Under the pieces are notes generated by a model. That model had not been told where the DNA came from and searched no databases. It was given only the letters and a program-made list of their open reading frames with translations. 64,000 nt of DNA from Chrysoporthe austroafricana (Eukaryota > Ascomycota > Sordariomycetes > Diaporthales > Cryphonectriaceae), in the NCBI GenBank assembly GCA_001051155.2, contig JYIP02000003.1, positions 806,001 to 870,000 on the forward strand. Reading direction: 5' to 3'. Position numbers and translations under genes: made by a program. Positions 54,594 to 64,000 of this stretch are shown here, one piece after another (positions within the stretch are counted from its first letter, which is position 1; the number at the start of each line of letters is the position of its first letter).

Positions 54594-56906
54594 CTCTGCA
54601 GAATCAGAGAGTATACTTTGGTGCTGGTGGTGTCGAGGCGCGTCTACGTCGAGTTGGTACACGTCGCGTAAGTCCAGACTCGCAACCTACTCACTCCAAT
54701 AGTCGTTCCAGGGTCAATTAACAAGGGCTAGGTGAACAGGAGGTCCCCAGCTTGATCTTGCGAGTTGTGATGGTGATAATGGTCGTCGCGGGGCTCTGGT
54801 CGCTGCTGTGACCTGGCAGAGCCACGGGGGGCCTATCAGAGGGAATCGAGAGCCTGCATCTTTGCTTTGTGAGAAGAAGCCTCGAAGAATCAAAGGTGTA
54901 CTCAGGCAAGTAGGTATGACCCTAAGAAGTTGTGGGTGAATCAATTTCGGTCGCGCGAGGCCGGCAGGATTGGGACTCCAAAGGCGATCAGATAACCGAG
55001 CCGGGCGAGGCACGGGCACAGCGTCTGGGACCCGAGGAGGAGGATGAGAGAGAGGGCGAGCGGCGGGAGGGCTAAAATCGTCTCGTCCGCTTTTCCAGGA
55101 GGCCGGTGCCCACCTAGGCACTGCTAGGTTCGCAGGTTCGCTGAGCTGTCAAGTCGACGGCGCGCAGAGCAGGGCCTTCTTCCCGCTGCTAGGATGTCGG
55201 ATGCGATGAGGATGACGTCGGGCGGTCTGGGAGCTCGGCCATTGAAGTGCAGGTATAAGGACACGTTTTTTTGCTTGGGACCACGCGAGGACCCGCGGAG
55301 GAAACGAGCAGAGAAAGAGGCACAGGACAAATGTGATATCTTTGTATCACTTGCTCTTGTCGTCTCCCTTTCGCAGCTCGTCTTCGTCAGATCTCCCGGT
55401 GATAACCGTCCCCCTGAGACTCTTTGTCCCTCCTTCTCTCTGTCTGGAGGGTGTGTGTGTGTGTGTGTGTGTGCCTGTCTCTCACAGCAGGCGAGGATCT
55501 ACTCGAAGGGACCGAGGAGCCAGGAAGACATGACGGGAGGCGGGCAAGAATGATACGGCGCCCACCTCGAGCTTTATTTTATTTTTGGCACGGTTGCCGT
55601 GACTTTCATGTGGCCCTGCCTCGGACGGGCCACACGCCCACACGCCCACACGCCTAGACTCCCCGACCAGGGACGTGAGCGGGAAGAATAAAAAAAAAAA
55701 GGGAGCCAGGTCTAGATTCACCCCCTCCTCCATCCTTGTCGGCGCGCTCGACGGGCGTGCCAGGTAGCCTCTCAGGGGGGTCCAGTCAGGTTCCAGCCCG
55801 GCCGTCCGTGGTTTTGCAGACGCTCCCTACTGGTCCGATTCAGGGCCCTCGCGCGCGCTGTCTTGACTCCCAGCATGCCATGGCGCCATGGCCGTGTCCG
55901 AGTCTGAACTGCGGTTCCAAGACGTCTTCTGCAGCAGTTCATGCAGTGCCGCTCTCTCTCGAACTGGGTGGTGGGGAGGAGGAGGAGGGGACCTGCAGCT
56001 CGGTCGCGCCTCGGCTGCGCTGGTCGTTGGTCGGCCCACGCCCCCCTTTGCTGACGTCGTGATATGCATACACCAGCGCCTCGTTATCACCAGCATTCCT
56101 GCCAGATGACGCCTCCCCTGCATCCAATGGCCACCCGGGCGCCAGTGAGCACTGTAACCTCCCCGCCAAGGCCTCGTCGGATCTTGCTCGAGGTCCCTTG
56201 ACGAGCTGCTACACACCGCCCGCGGCCTCCTGCAGCGCGCGCGCATTACCAACTACGTAGAACCCAAGACATTTTTCTTGTCAGCACCCCGGGGAAGCGA
56301 GCCGCCGCCGACGGATCCGAGGGGATTGTGGTAGGTGGGTGTGGGGGGCGGGGCAGAGACTTGGCCGGGACAAGATCAGGACCCTGAGATCCAGGGCCCC
56401 GGAGGGAGGCTAGCCACCGCGCGGCGCCCACGCCTGGCCGCCTCTCTCGCTCTCGTTCTTTGCGCCCTGCGCCCGCGGGAAGGATAGATGGCTTTGCGGG
56501 TTTCACGCCCACGTGCTGGGCGCCACCCGGGCTTGCCCACACCTCGTGTCTTTGTCGCCGTCTCTGGTGGCTGCGATGTGTCACCGGGAACCCACCCCGC
56601 CGGGATGGCTGCGGTCGAATGTCGCCCGCCGATTCAGGGTCCTGGCTGCATGGGCCGCGGCATGGCTCCCGGGCGGGGCTGAGGAGCCCGTGGCCGGTGC
56701 GCTGCTGGAGATTCACGAGCGAAACACCGGTCCAGGCACACGACGATGGGGGTCGTCGTTCCAGACTGTATACATTGTGTGTACATATTGCATGTTGGGT
56801 ATATACGAAGTATGGCCTGCGGTGTGTGCATCCTGTGAGCAGTCATTTCTCGCAGCGCAGATCACAACTCCACCATGGAGACCGGCCCGGCGTGGCCTTT
56901 TGCGGA
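54594..56906. other. 2.3-kb intergenic region (GDE1 promoter / PPR-like gene 3' side)
   Basis: No supportable gene is seen. It contains a (GT)n run (55450) and an A-run with flanking TTTATTTTATTT at 55570-55700. The many short ORFs lack codon structure. Confidence 0.4.
55450..55473. repeat. (GT)n microsatellite
   Basis: This is an uninterrupted GT run of 24 bases. Confidence 0.95.
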
Positions 56907-59177
56907 TCAGCCGACCCGCACAGCCGGCCCAGCCGAAGCACCAGCCCAGATGGCCCCCGTCTCCGCCCTGGGCCACAGGCTGCTCTCGTCCGCCGCGTCC
57001 TCGTCCTCCCGGCCGATCTGGCCACGAGCAGCTGCCGGTCCTGAGGCCTCGCTGAGATCTGGGGGCGCCCATCCCGTCGCGGACGACAGCAGCCGCAGCG
57101 AGTCTGTCCGCAGCCTCTGCCCGACGACGAGCGCCAGCTCGGCGTCGAGCATCAGACGGCGCGCGTCGCTCTTGTCGCCTTGGATCTTGCTGATCCTGTA
57201 CTTGAGCCAGTAGTCGGCCACCCCAGTGATCTCTGCAATGTGCTCTGACGCCTCGTAGCCGCCTGCCTTGGCCGGGTACGGCATGTGCCCCTCGAGCATG
57301 CGTACCACGCGGTAGTGAATCGCCTCGATCCTGCCCGGCGCGATGTCCCAAGTCCTGCTCTCCAGAAGCCTGGTTATCTTGAGCAGCGACTGGTGTTTTA
57401 ATAATTTCCCCGCCACCTTCTGGTGGTGTCGCTGGAGCTCGTTGAGCTCGCCGATCCCGCAGAGGGCGATGGCCGTCCTCGCCTCGGGATGCTCAACATC
57501 TAACAAATACGTTGCGCGGCGGATGACTTTGTTCAGCCGGCTCAGCTGGGTCTCAGCCTGCCGTATGAATAGGGCGGTGCTGAGAAGCCGTATCTTGCTC
57601 TTGTCCTGGGGGGTTACCGCCATCGTCACCGAGGACCAGGACATCTGCGCCCGTTCCTCGGAGAAGGGCCAGCTAGGTGGCTTACCCATGTTCAGGATCG
57701 GGTAGAGCTGCTCGGCCAGCCTCTTCGGACAGTTACTCCTGAGCATCAGCGACACGACGATGGGAGTATTGTCGATAAGCCCTCGTAGCAATATATCCGC
57801 TGCGGAGGCATCGAGAGTGTACAGGCACTGCTTCAGCATGTATGTGAACAATTCCACGCTCACTCCTACCTTCTCCTGGAGGGAACCGATGAAGACCTTG
57901 ACAGCGTCCTTGACGCGACCGAAACTCAGCAGCCCCGAGACCAGAGCCTCATATATGTCCTGGCTCCGGGCGGGCCGCTCGATGACCCAGTTCGCCTTCA
58001 GGGACGTGGTCACCTCAGGGTGCTTCGCCCACCTGTGCAGGGCCGATATCTTGACCACATCCTCATACCACCTGCGCCTTATGAGCATGCCCCGGTTATC
58101 GATGGCCATCATGCGGCGGATGATGTTGTAGAAACCGTGCATGTCTCGTTTCTGCCGGTAATGGAGCAGGAGACAGACGATGGTCTGTGTCGTGGGCCGG
58201 AAGCGGCTGTCTCCCAGGAGCGACTCTGCCACGATGTCGACGAGGTTATGCATCTTCTTCCTAATGAAGCCCAGCAGCAGGAGGTTGTAGTGGTGGATGC
58301 TCGGCGGGACGGGACAGACGAGTAGGTTGTAGCAGATCTTGGCGACCTGGAACTTGGGCTTGGCCGCCTTGTCCTTCCCCCACATGTCAAAGAGCGTCCG
58401 GATCATATCGGTCAGCTGGTCTCGCGACTGCCTGCTCGCGGTCGGGTCGACGTCCGGATGGTTGTATCGCGGGTAGCCCTCCGAGCGAAGCATCCGGATC
58501 GCCGTCCAGGCAGAGTCCAGGCTGTTGAGGTTCCGCCGCGCCTTGTCAGGATCGTAGGGGAACTCGTCGTAGTAGGATTGCGCGATCAGCTTGTCGACCA
58601 TGCTATTGATCATACCATGAAATTTCTCGAACTGCAGCCTCGTCATGGGCTCTCTCTTCTCGAGGCTGTTCTCGTCTCTCGCCTCCTGCCTCACGGCGGC
58701 ATCGACGGCCTCGAGGTTCGCGCCCAGGAAGTTGACATAGCGTTTGCCCAGCTTCTCCTGGGGGTCGTAGGTGCGGTGTATATGGCGCAGGAAGACGTAG
58801 AGCTGGCGCTTGCTGTCCCGGTGCCGCGTGAGGGCATCCTCCATCTTGCAGATCGAGTTCAGCGCCTCAACGGCGCTCGTAGGCGCCCGGACGCGCATCA
58901 TGGCGGGCCGCCGGGGGTGCTCGACATGCTGCCGCGTCTGCTCGACCTCCCTCCCGGGTCTCCTGTGGCGTACATCCTTGTAAGGGTCCTCGAGGACGGC
59001 CGCACCACCGAAGTGCGTAGTATACGAGGCCGTGGAGACCTCAGCGTAGTTGGTGTTGGTTTTTCGCCGGCGGTTGGCGGCGGCGGTCCGCCCTATTGCG
59101 GTATCCGGGAAGACGTGTGCGCAGGTCCTGCAGATGCAGACGTGAGCTTGAGCAGCTCGAGACCAGAGCGATCGCAT
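56907..59177 (-). CDS. Mitochondrial pentatricopeptide-repeat-like protein
   Basis: This is a single-exon frame of 756 aa from ATG 59177; the frame stays open upstream to 59297 but without an ATG. The N-terminus MRSLWSRAAQAHVCICRTC is Arg-rich without acids, fitting import into mitochondria, and carries a C14/C16/C19 cluster seen in related fungal proteins. The rest is helical. Paired helices repeat in the style of PPR/TPR arrays: YNLLLLGFIRKKMHNLVDIV, TIVCLLLHYRQKRDMHGFYN, IYEALVSGLLSFGRVKDAVK, LFTYMLKQCLYTLDASAADI. Such proteins usually act on mitochondrial RNA processing or translation. The last 60 residues look disordered. The exact target cannot be read from sequence. It is divergent from the UPF0587 gene. 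Confidence 0.7.
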   Translation of the reverse strand: MRSLWSRAAQAHVCICRTCAHVFPDTAIGRTAAANRRRKTNTNYAEVSTASYTTHFGGAAVLEDPYKDVRHRRPGREVEQTRQHVEHPRRPAMMRVRAPTSAVEALNSICKMEDALTRHRDSKRQLYVFLRHIHRTYDPQEKLGKRYVNFLGANLEAVDAAVRQEARDENSLEKREPMTRLQFEKFHGMINSMVDKLIAQSYYDEFPYDPDKARRNLNSLDSAWTAIRMLRSEGYPRYNHPDVDPTASRQSRDQLTDMIRTLFDMWGKDKAAKPKFQVAKICYNLLVCPVPPSIHHYNLLLLGFIRKKMHNLVDIVAESLLGDSRFRPTTQTIVCLLLHYRQKRDMHGFYNIIRRMMAIDNRGMLIRRRWYEDVVKISALHRWAKHPEVTTSLKANWVIERPARSQDIYEALVSGLLSFGRVKDAVKVFIGSLQEKVGVSVELFTYMLKQCLYTLDASAADILLRGLIDNTPIVVSLMLRSNCPKRLAEQLYPILNMGKPPSWPFSEERAQMSWSSVTMAVTPQDKSKIRLLSTALFIRQAETQLSRLNKVIRRATYLLDVEHPEARTAIALCGIGELNELQRHHQKVAGKLLKHQSLLKITRLLESRTWDIAPGRIEAIHYRVVRMLEGHMPYPAKAGGYEASEHIAEITGVADYWLKYRISKIQGDKSDARRLMLDAELALVVGQRLRTDSLRLLSSATGWAPPDLSEASGPAAARGQIGREDEDAADESSLWPRAETGAIWAGASAGPAVRVG

Positions 59178-59532
59178 GTCGGAGGCATCGCGGAGGGACG
59201 CACAGGCTGCTCGCGGGTCGGGTTGCGGGTCCGGCGGTGTTGGGAGGTGTCGTCGTTGGCCGTGCAAAAGATATCGGCGTGGCGTGTGCTCTCCCAAAAT
59301 TCCGCGTGGTGAGGAATTGATCCGGATGGGGCTGCACTAGAAGGGCTCGAGGCAGACCCCCTGGCCCGCTGGCCCTGGGAGAAATACCCCGCCAAGTAAG
59401 TGGCTGCTAGAAGACTGCCGGCCCTCGGTGGACAGCTTGGGCAAACTGCCTGCTAAGATTCCCAAGACTCGACCAGGATACTTCCACCCTACGGACCTGA
59501 CGTCGACCTACCGATCTGCTCTTCGACTCGAG
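59178..59532. promoter_or_regulatory. Divergent promoter (PPR-like / UPF0587 genes)
   Basis: These 355 bases lie between outward-facing start codons. No clear motif or gene is seen. Confidence 0.45.
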
Positions 59533-60249
59533 ATGTATGCTCTCAGCGTCACCGCTGAGCTGGGCGGGTAGGTGGTCATCCGGAGGGCCATGCGACGTAT
59601 CCTGCTAAAAGCTCTGTCAGGGTCACCAATCTCCGTCCGGACGACTCTGAGGCCAACCCATTCTGGTACACCTTCCAGGTCCAGTGCACGTCATGCAGGG
59701 AGACTCACGCAAACTGGGTTGGAGTGAGCCGGTTTGTACGCTGGCCACGCCCTCGTCTCTCCGCGTCGAGCCCGCTAACGTGGCTGTCAGGAGCAAAATG
59801 AGATGAGCGGCAGCCGGGGCGAGGCCAACTTCGTCTTCAAGTGCAAGAACTGCAAGGTGCGCCTCGAAAGGGAGATCTGATCCGTGAGAAGGTGGCAAAT
59901 AGGTTGCTGAGAGATGGTGCTTCCAGCGCGAGTCCTCTGCGACCATCAAGGCCGCCCCGACCGCATATGAGCAGTCTGAGCCGGCCAAGCCAAGAAACAT
60001 CCTCGAGTTCGACTGCCGGGGGCTGGAGTTCATCGACTTCAAGCCGGATGTAGGTATCCCGCCCATGCTACATCGAGAGCACGAGACTGATCTGTTCTTG
60101 CGCAGGGAGAGTGGCTAGCCGAGGGACTAGAATCTGGCACCAAGTTCACAGGCATCGACCTGACGGAGGGCGAATGGTTTGACTACGACGAGAAGGCCGG
60201 GGACGAGGTGAGCATTAAGGACATCAAATGGGAGATCAAGAGGGCATGA
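59533..60249 (+). CDS. CXXC-motif zinc-binding protein, UPF0587 / DUF866 family
   Basis: There are five exons, 59533-59567, 59621-59735, 59791-59856, 59927-60049 and 60106-60249 (160 aa, the family's size). The start is MYALSVTAELGGVTNLRP, then FWYTFQVQCTSC. Two CxxC pairs (C34/C37 in QCTSCRE and C68/C71 in KCKNCKRE) bind zinc. The tail has RNILEFDCRGLEFIDFKPDG, then FTGIDLTEGEWFDYDEKAG, and ends VSIKDIKWEIKRA, as in other eukaryotic members. The family is conserved from fungi to man with no settled function. Four introns in under 720 bases is dense for this window, but every junction is GT-AG and in phase. Confidence 0.92.
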
Positions 60250-60627
60250 AAGCGTAGGCAGAGGGGAAAATACTAGCGAGGACGTTGAGGGCAACAGAAT
60301 GTGACCGCAACGAATACCGCCCCTCACCTCGGAAGCCATAGCCTCCAGAATGAAAATAAGGGACCTTGCTAAGCCTGTGAGGAAACTTCCGGCGCAGCCA
60401 GAATGCGCGTGCGATAGTCCATCTGGGCGGATCTCAAGACAGCAAAGAGGGAGAATATTTGGGGGTCTGTCTGCACTGTGGCGCGTATCTGCACGGGGTC
60501 GCTAACAAAGCCCATCGGTTCTCCCACGACCCGCCAGCCGACAACGCAGTCACCCTGACTTCCAGATTGCCTCACCAACATCGCCCGCCCCCACGACGCA
60601 GCATACGCCTGGCCACGCAGGACCGAG
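60250..60627. other. Short intergenic region
   Basis: This 378-base spacer between tandem genes holds the UPF0587 3' UTR and the promoter of the Rpr2-like gene. Nothing else is seen. Confidence 0.4.
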
Positions 60628-61239
60628 ATGCTCTTCCAGGACCTGGCCCCGCAGGTTCACTTCCTGAACGATGCCGCCCATTTGCTCTCGCGAGCCGCGC
60701 CCGAGACATCGGCCTTTCTCATGCGCAGGCGCGGCGAGCTGCTCGTGGAAAACGACGTGCCGGTGCCCGACGCCCAGCGACAGCACGTCTGCAGCAGCTG
60801 CGGCCACATCCTGATCCCGGGCCAAGGCGACGCCCTCAGGATCAGCACAGACAAGGTCTTGCGGTCACGGTCCAGGAGGCAGAAGCAGCCCCGCCCTCAG
60901 AAAGCACCCGCCACACCGGCTTCGTCTACAGGGAGGCACGCGCCGCCTGGCGGCATCTCGAAAATCATATCGTGTGGGCTGTGCCACAGAGAAACGGGAA
61001 TCCAGCTGGAAGGCCCAAAGCCCATCTCACGGCACAGGAGACCAGCCCAGCAGAGAGGGCATCAGCAGGGCCCGCAGGCGGAGGTCCCCAGTGGACCGGC
61101 TAAGGTGTCTGCCAACGCGAGCAGCAAGAAGAGGGCAAAGAACCGCAAGGCTGGCCTACAGGCGCTGCTGGACCAGAAGCAGGCCTCCGCGCCCTCTGCA
61201 GGCCTTGGGCTGAGCTTGTCCGACTTCTTGAAGAAGTGA
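60628..61239 (+). CDS. RNase P/MRP protein subunit-like, Rpr2/Rpp21/Snm1 family
   Basis: This is a single exon of 203 aa. The family layout is an N-terminal helical pair (LFQDLAPQVHFLNDAAHLLS) and two zinc half-sites, C55/C58 (VCSSCGHILIPG) and C116/C119 (SCGLCHRET). These would bind one zinc ion next to the RNA. The text between and after is basic (RSRSRRQKQ, KKRAKNRKAG), fitting RNA binding, and the end (LGLSLSDFLKK) is a conserved-looking short helix. Snm1 is the MRP-specific member and Rpr2 the RNase P one; the spacing here does not let me choose. It is tandem with ZPR1 352 bases downstream. Confidence 0.75.
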   Translation: MLFQDLAPQVHFLNDAAHLLSRAAPETSAFLMRRRGELLVENDVPVPDAQRQHVCSSCGHILIPGQGDALRISTDKVLRSRSRRQKQPRPQKAPATPASSTGRHAPPGGISKIISCGLCHRETGIQLEGPKPISRHRRPAQQRGHQQGPQAEVPSGPAKVSANASSKKRAKNRKAGLQALLDQKQASAPSAGLGLSLSDFLKK

Positions 61240-61590
61240 GATGACGTGAGTCACTTGCCGGCCGGCCAGCTCTTCAGAGGCAAGTCTTCATCAGAGTCAG
61301 CCCGGCATGGCCTATTCAGCGAAGACCAGGCTCGTGCTGCCTAGCCTATTCCCTACAGCCCCCTACGGAGTGACGCAGAGCCTGTCCTAGGCGCCGCCAG
61401 AACCTTCCCCAAGCTGCTGGCCCAGCGCCTCCTACTTATGACATAAGCCGGCACTACCCCGCCATCGCCTTTCATTATATCAGCGCTTGCAGTTACCCCT
61501 CCAAAAATTTCGGATCGATAAGGCGCAAGAGATCCAACACAACCCACACACAGCCCAGGGCAGACGATCACTCTCAGACACGATCTCGCC
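61240..61590. other. Short intergenic region
   Basis: This is a 351-base spacer between tandem genes; it holds no gene or repeat. Confidence 0.4.
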
Positions 61591-63164
61591 ATGTCTTCCG
61601 ATCCACCACCACAGACCAACGGCACGAGCAGCCTCTCCTCGTCCGATTACTTCAGGTCCATCGGCCAGCAGGTCGACCAGGTTGCCCCCGCCACCAACGG
61701 CGCGGGCCCCCAGGCCGACGATGACGATGTGAAGCCCGTCGAGGAGATCGAGTCGCTCTGCATGAACTGCCACGAGAATGTAAGTCCGGTCTCCCCCTGG
61801 CCGACCAGGCCCCAGACTCCGCTCCCTGCGCCGCGGGACAAGGCTGACAGACCACGCCACAGGGCATAACCCGCCTCCTCCTCACTAAGATTCCCTACTT
61901 CCGCGAGATCATCATAATGTCCTTCTCCTGCGACCACTGCGGCTTCCAGAACAACGAGATCCAGGCCGCCGGCTCCGTCCAGCCCAAGGGCACCCACTAC
62001 GAGCTCCGTCTGACCGCCCTGCCCGACTTCGCCCGCCAGGTCGTCAAGGCCGACACCGCGGTCGTTAAGTTCATCGAGCTCGACCTCGAGATCCCGCCGG
62101 GCAAGGGCCAGCTGACCAACGTCGAGGGCCTGCTCTCCAGCGTCGCCGACGACCTTGAAATGGGCCAGGAGGCCCGCCGGGAGCAGCAGCCCGAGGTCCA
62201 CGAGCGGATCGCCCAGGTCATCGCGCGCGCGCGCGCCATGCTCGCCGGCGAGGCCTTCCCCTTCCGCGTGTACGTCGACGACCCCGCCGGCAACAGCTGG
62301 ATCACGCCCGACCTGCGCGACGGTGTGGGCAAGTGGGAGAAGCGCGAGTACGAGCGGACGGCGGAGCAGAACGAGGCGCTGGGCCTGAGCGACACGGCGG
62401 CGGCGAGCGGCGACGGCTCGATACCGCTGCAAGGGCAGGGCCGCCTCGACGACAACGACGACATCATCCCCGACGAGGTGTACAGCTTCCCGGCCAGCTG
62501 CCCGGGCTGCATGCACCCCTGCGTCACGCACATGAAGATGGTGGACATCCCGCACTTCAAGCAGGTCGTGCTGATGAGCACGGTGTGCGACGCGTGCGGG
62601 TACAAGAGCAACGACGTCAAGACGGGCGGCGCGGTGCCGGCGAAGGGCAAGCGGATCAGCCTCCGGGTCGAGAAGCCCGAGGACCTGGCGCGGGACATCC
62701 TCAAGAGCGAGAGCTGCGCCCTCGAGTGCGCGGAGCTCCAGCTCGCCGTCAACCCCGGCACGCTCGGCGGCCGCTTCACCACCGTCGAGGGCCTGCTGAC
62801 GCAGGTGCGCGACGACCTGCGCCGCCAGATGTTCCAGGCGGACGGCCAGGCGGACGGCCAGGCCGCCGAGGGCGGCGACAGCCTGAGCGACGAGGAGCGG
62901 GCGCAGTGGACGACTTTCTTCGCCGGCCTAGACGCGGCGATCCGCGGCGAGCGCGTGTTCACCATCGAGCTCTCCGACCCGCTCGCGAGCAGCTACGTCC
63001 AGAGCCTCGCGGACGACCCGAGCCAGCCCGACGCGCAGATGACCATAGAAGAGTACACCCGCACCGACGAGGAGGAGGAGGACCTGGGGCTGAAGGACAT
63101 GCGGGTCGAAGGGTACGAGGCCGACGGGGAGGGGGAGAAGAAGGAGGAGGAGACGGCCCCGTGA
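61591..63164 (+). CDS. ZPR1: Zinc finger protein ZPR1
   Basis: The exons are 61591-61779 and 61863-63164 (496 aa). Two copies of the ZPR1 module are seen, each a C4 zinc finger followed by an alpha/beta-helical domain. The first is CMNCHEN...IPYFREIIIMSFSCDHCG, then NNEIQAAGSVQPKGTHYELR. The second is CPGCMHPCVTHMKMVDIPHF, with STVCDACGYKSNDVKTGGAV. The 84-base intron falls inside the first finger, between the two Cys pairs. ZPR1 binds eEF1A and acts as its folding chaperone. The C-terminus is acidic (TDEEEEDLGLKD), as usual. Confidence 0.96.
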
Positions 63165-64000
63165 TAGGGGCAGGCCCCCCTACCTCCCCGCCCCATAACC
63201 GACACGCAGAAATGATGAGATGCAAAGGGGCACAGGAGAGACGGAGAGTTGGAAAGCTTGCATAATTTCGTGATTGATGCATTATAGAGATACCAAGGAA
63301 TATGAAAAGTGGCACTTCTGATGAACGTTCTATTATTATTACCTTGCAATCTAAACTCGAGAGACGGGCCTGATCACGGCGGACTGCCCCCGTCGCATTC
63401 CGTCTTGCTCGAGACGAGCTCCTCAACACTCCGGCGATCGCACATCAGCCAAGAAAAACCAGAGAGAAAGGTACACGATCACACTTTTGTCATTGACTGC
63501 TGGTAGGTCCAGAGCGGGGCTAAGCTATCCATCGACCGTCCGCCCACCCCATCGATTTTTCTCCGTTGTCGCACACATCATCTATTAACATCGATACCAT
63601 AGCCCCCCCGAGCCTGCCACGTTCCGTCGTCATTCACAATCTTCAAGGTCCCACAATGCTTTCCATGCCATTTGCCTGCCAGGTAGACCACCAACTGCAG
63701 ACAGCCCACCCCGCCCGTACTATCTATCGTATAGGCGGCAGGGCATCCACTTGAACTACACAAGCAGACACAGCACGAAGCCTTTTTCCATCCATTGTAT
63801 TTGCCGTTCATTCCGCGCGTTCGGTCCATCAGCTACCCCATGGAGCAGCACAGACGCGGCAAGGCCCACAGCCCGGACCATTGGTCCGCCAGGCAGAACA
63901 GGGCCACCGCGAGCTCGAGTGTTTGTATTCTTAAAGAGGGTCGCCTCTCGAGAGGCGATGGTGAACCGGTACCATTCCAAGTCAAATAAAGCCTCCTGCC
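63165..64000. other. Right-edge region without recognised gene
   Basis: This holds the ZPR1 3' UTR and unassigned DNA to the edge. Short ORFs on both strands, for example minus 63980-63756, have no recognisable features. A gene end entering from the right cannot be excluded. Confidence 0.35.

Noticed and set aside
55194..55553. 119-codon plus-strand ORF near the GT microsatellite
   Set aside because: It includes the GT repeat as Cys/Val text and lacks any conserved feature.

Overview
The window reads as nuclear DNA of a filamentous ascomycete (Pezizomycotina, most likely a Sordariomycete). The evidence is intron-rich but compact genes with short GT-AG introns, GC-rich third codon positions, ATP-citrate lyase split into two divergently transcribed subunit genes, a GPI-anchored GH72 enzyme, a fungal 2EXR-domain relic, and fungal-specific kinase-family sequences. 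I assembled about seventeen genes by joining exons by hand; the rest is long, ORF-poor intergenic DNA with simple repeats. All gene models rest on reading frame, splice consensus and recognised family motifs, without any database search.

Layout. 1-5 kb: a kinase-like gene cut by the left edge (minus), an unrecognised Ser/Pro-rich gene (plus), two minisatellites and a decayed kinase-family fragment. 5.8-7.7 kb: a GH72 beta-1,3-glucanosyltransferase. 8.6-15.9 kb: acl2 (minus) and acl1 (plus), head to head across 3.2 kb. 16.9 kb: mitochondrial ribosomal protein uL30m. 18.9-27.5 kb: a chromatin and kinetochore block with EAF3 (minus), NKP2/Cnl2 (plus), an ER thioredoxin-like membrane protein (minus) and a CENP-Q/Fta7-like protein with AT-hooks (plus). 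28.8-31.3 kb: MET6. 31.3-36.4 kb: ORF-poor. 36.4-37.9 kb: a secreted Ser/Thr-rich wall protein. 38-41.1 kb: ORF-poor, with a structured tRNA-like element and a 22-bp perfect palindrome. 41.1-42.3 kb: a frameshifted 2EXR gene. 43.7-63.2 kb: WW-domain protein, PGA1-like subunit, peroxisomal ABCD half-transporter, GDE1-type SPX-ankyrin-GDPD protein, a mitochondrial PPR-like protein, a CXXC zinc protein (UPF0587), an Rpr2/Snm1-type protein and ZPR1.

The most unusual structure is the EAF3 locus. Its chromodomain exon and its MRG exons are separated by a 2.84-kb intron. That intron holds a same-strand ORF of about 640 codons with a Zn(II)2Cys6 cluster, which runs without a stop, and in frame, into the MRG exons. 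The locus could therefore make either a histone-mark reader (chromodomain-MRG) or a DNA-binding-domain-MRG protein from the same terminal exons. Three neighbouring genes (EAF3, NKP2, CENP-Q-like) act on chromatin or the inner kinetochore.

Other joint themes are cytosolic acetyl-CoA supply (acl1/acl2), cell-wall and GPI biology (GH72, PGA1, Ser/Thr-rich protein), and peroxisomal and phospholipid metabolism (ABCD transporter, GDE1).
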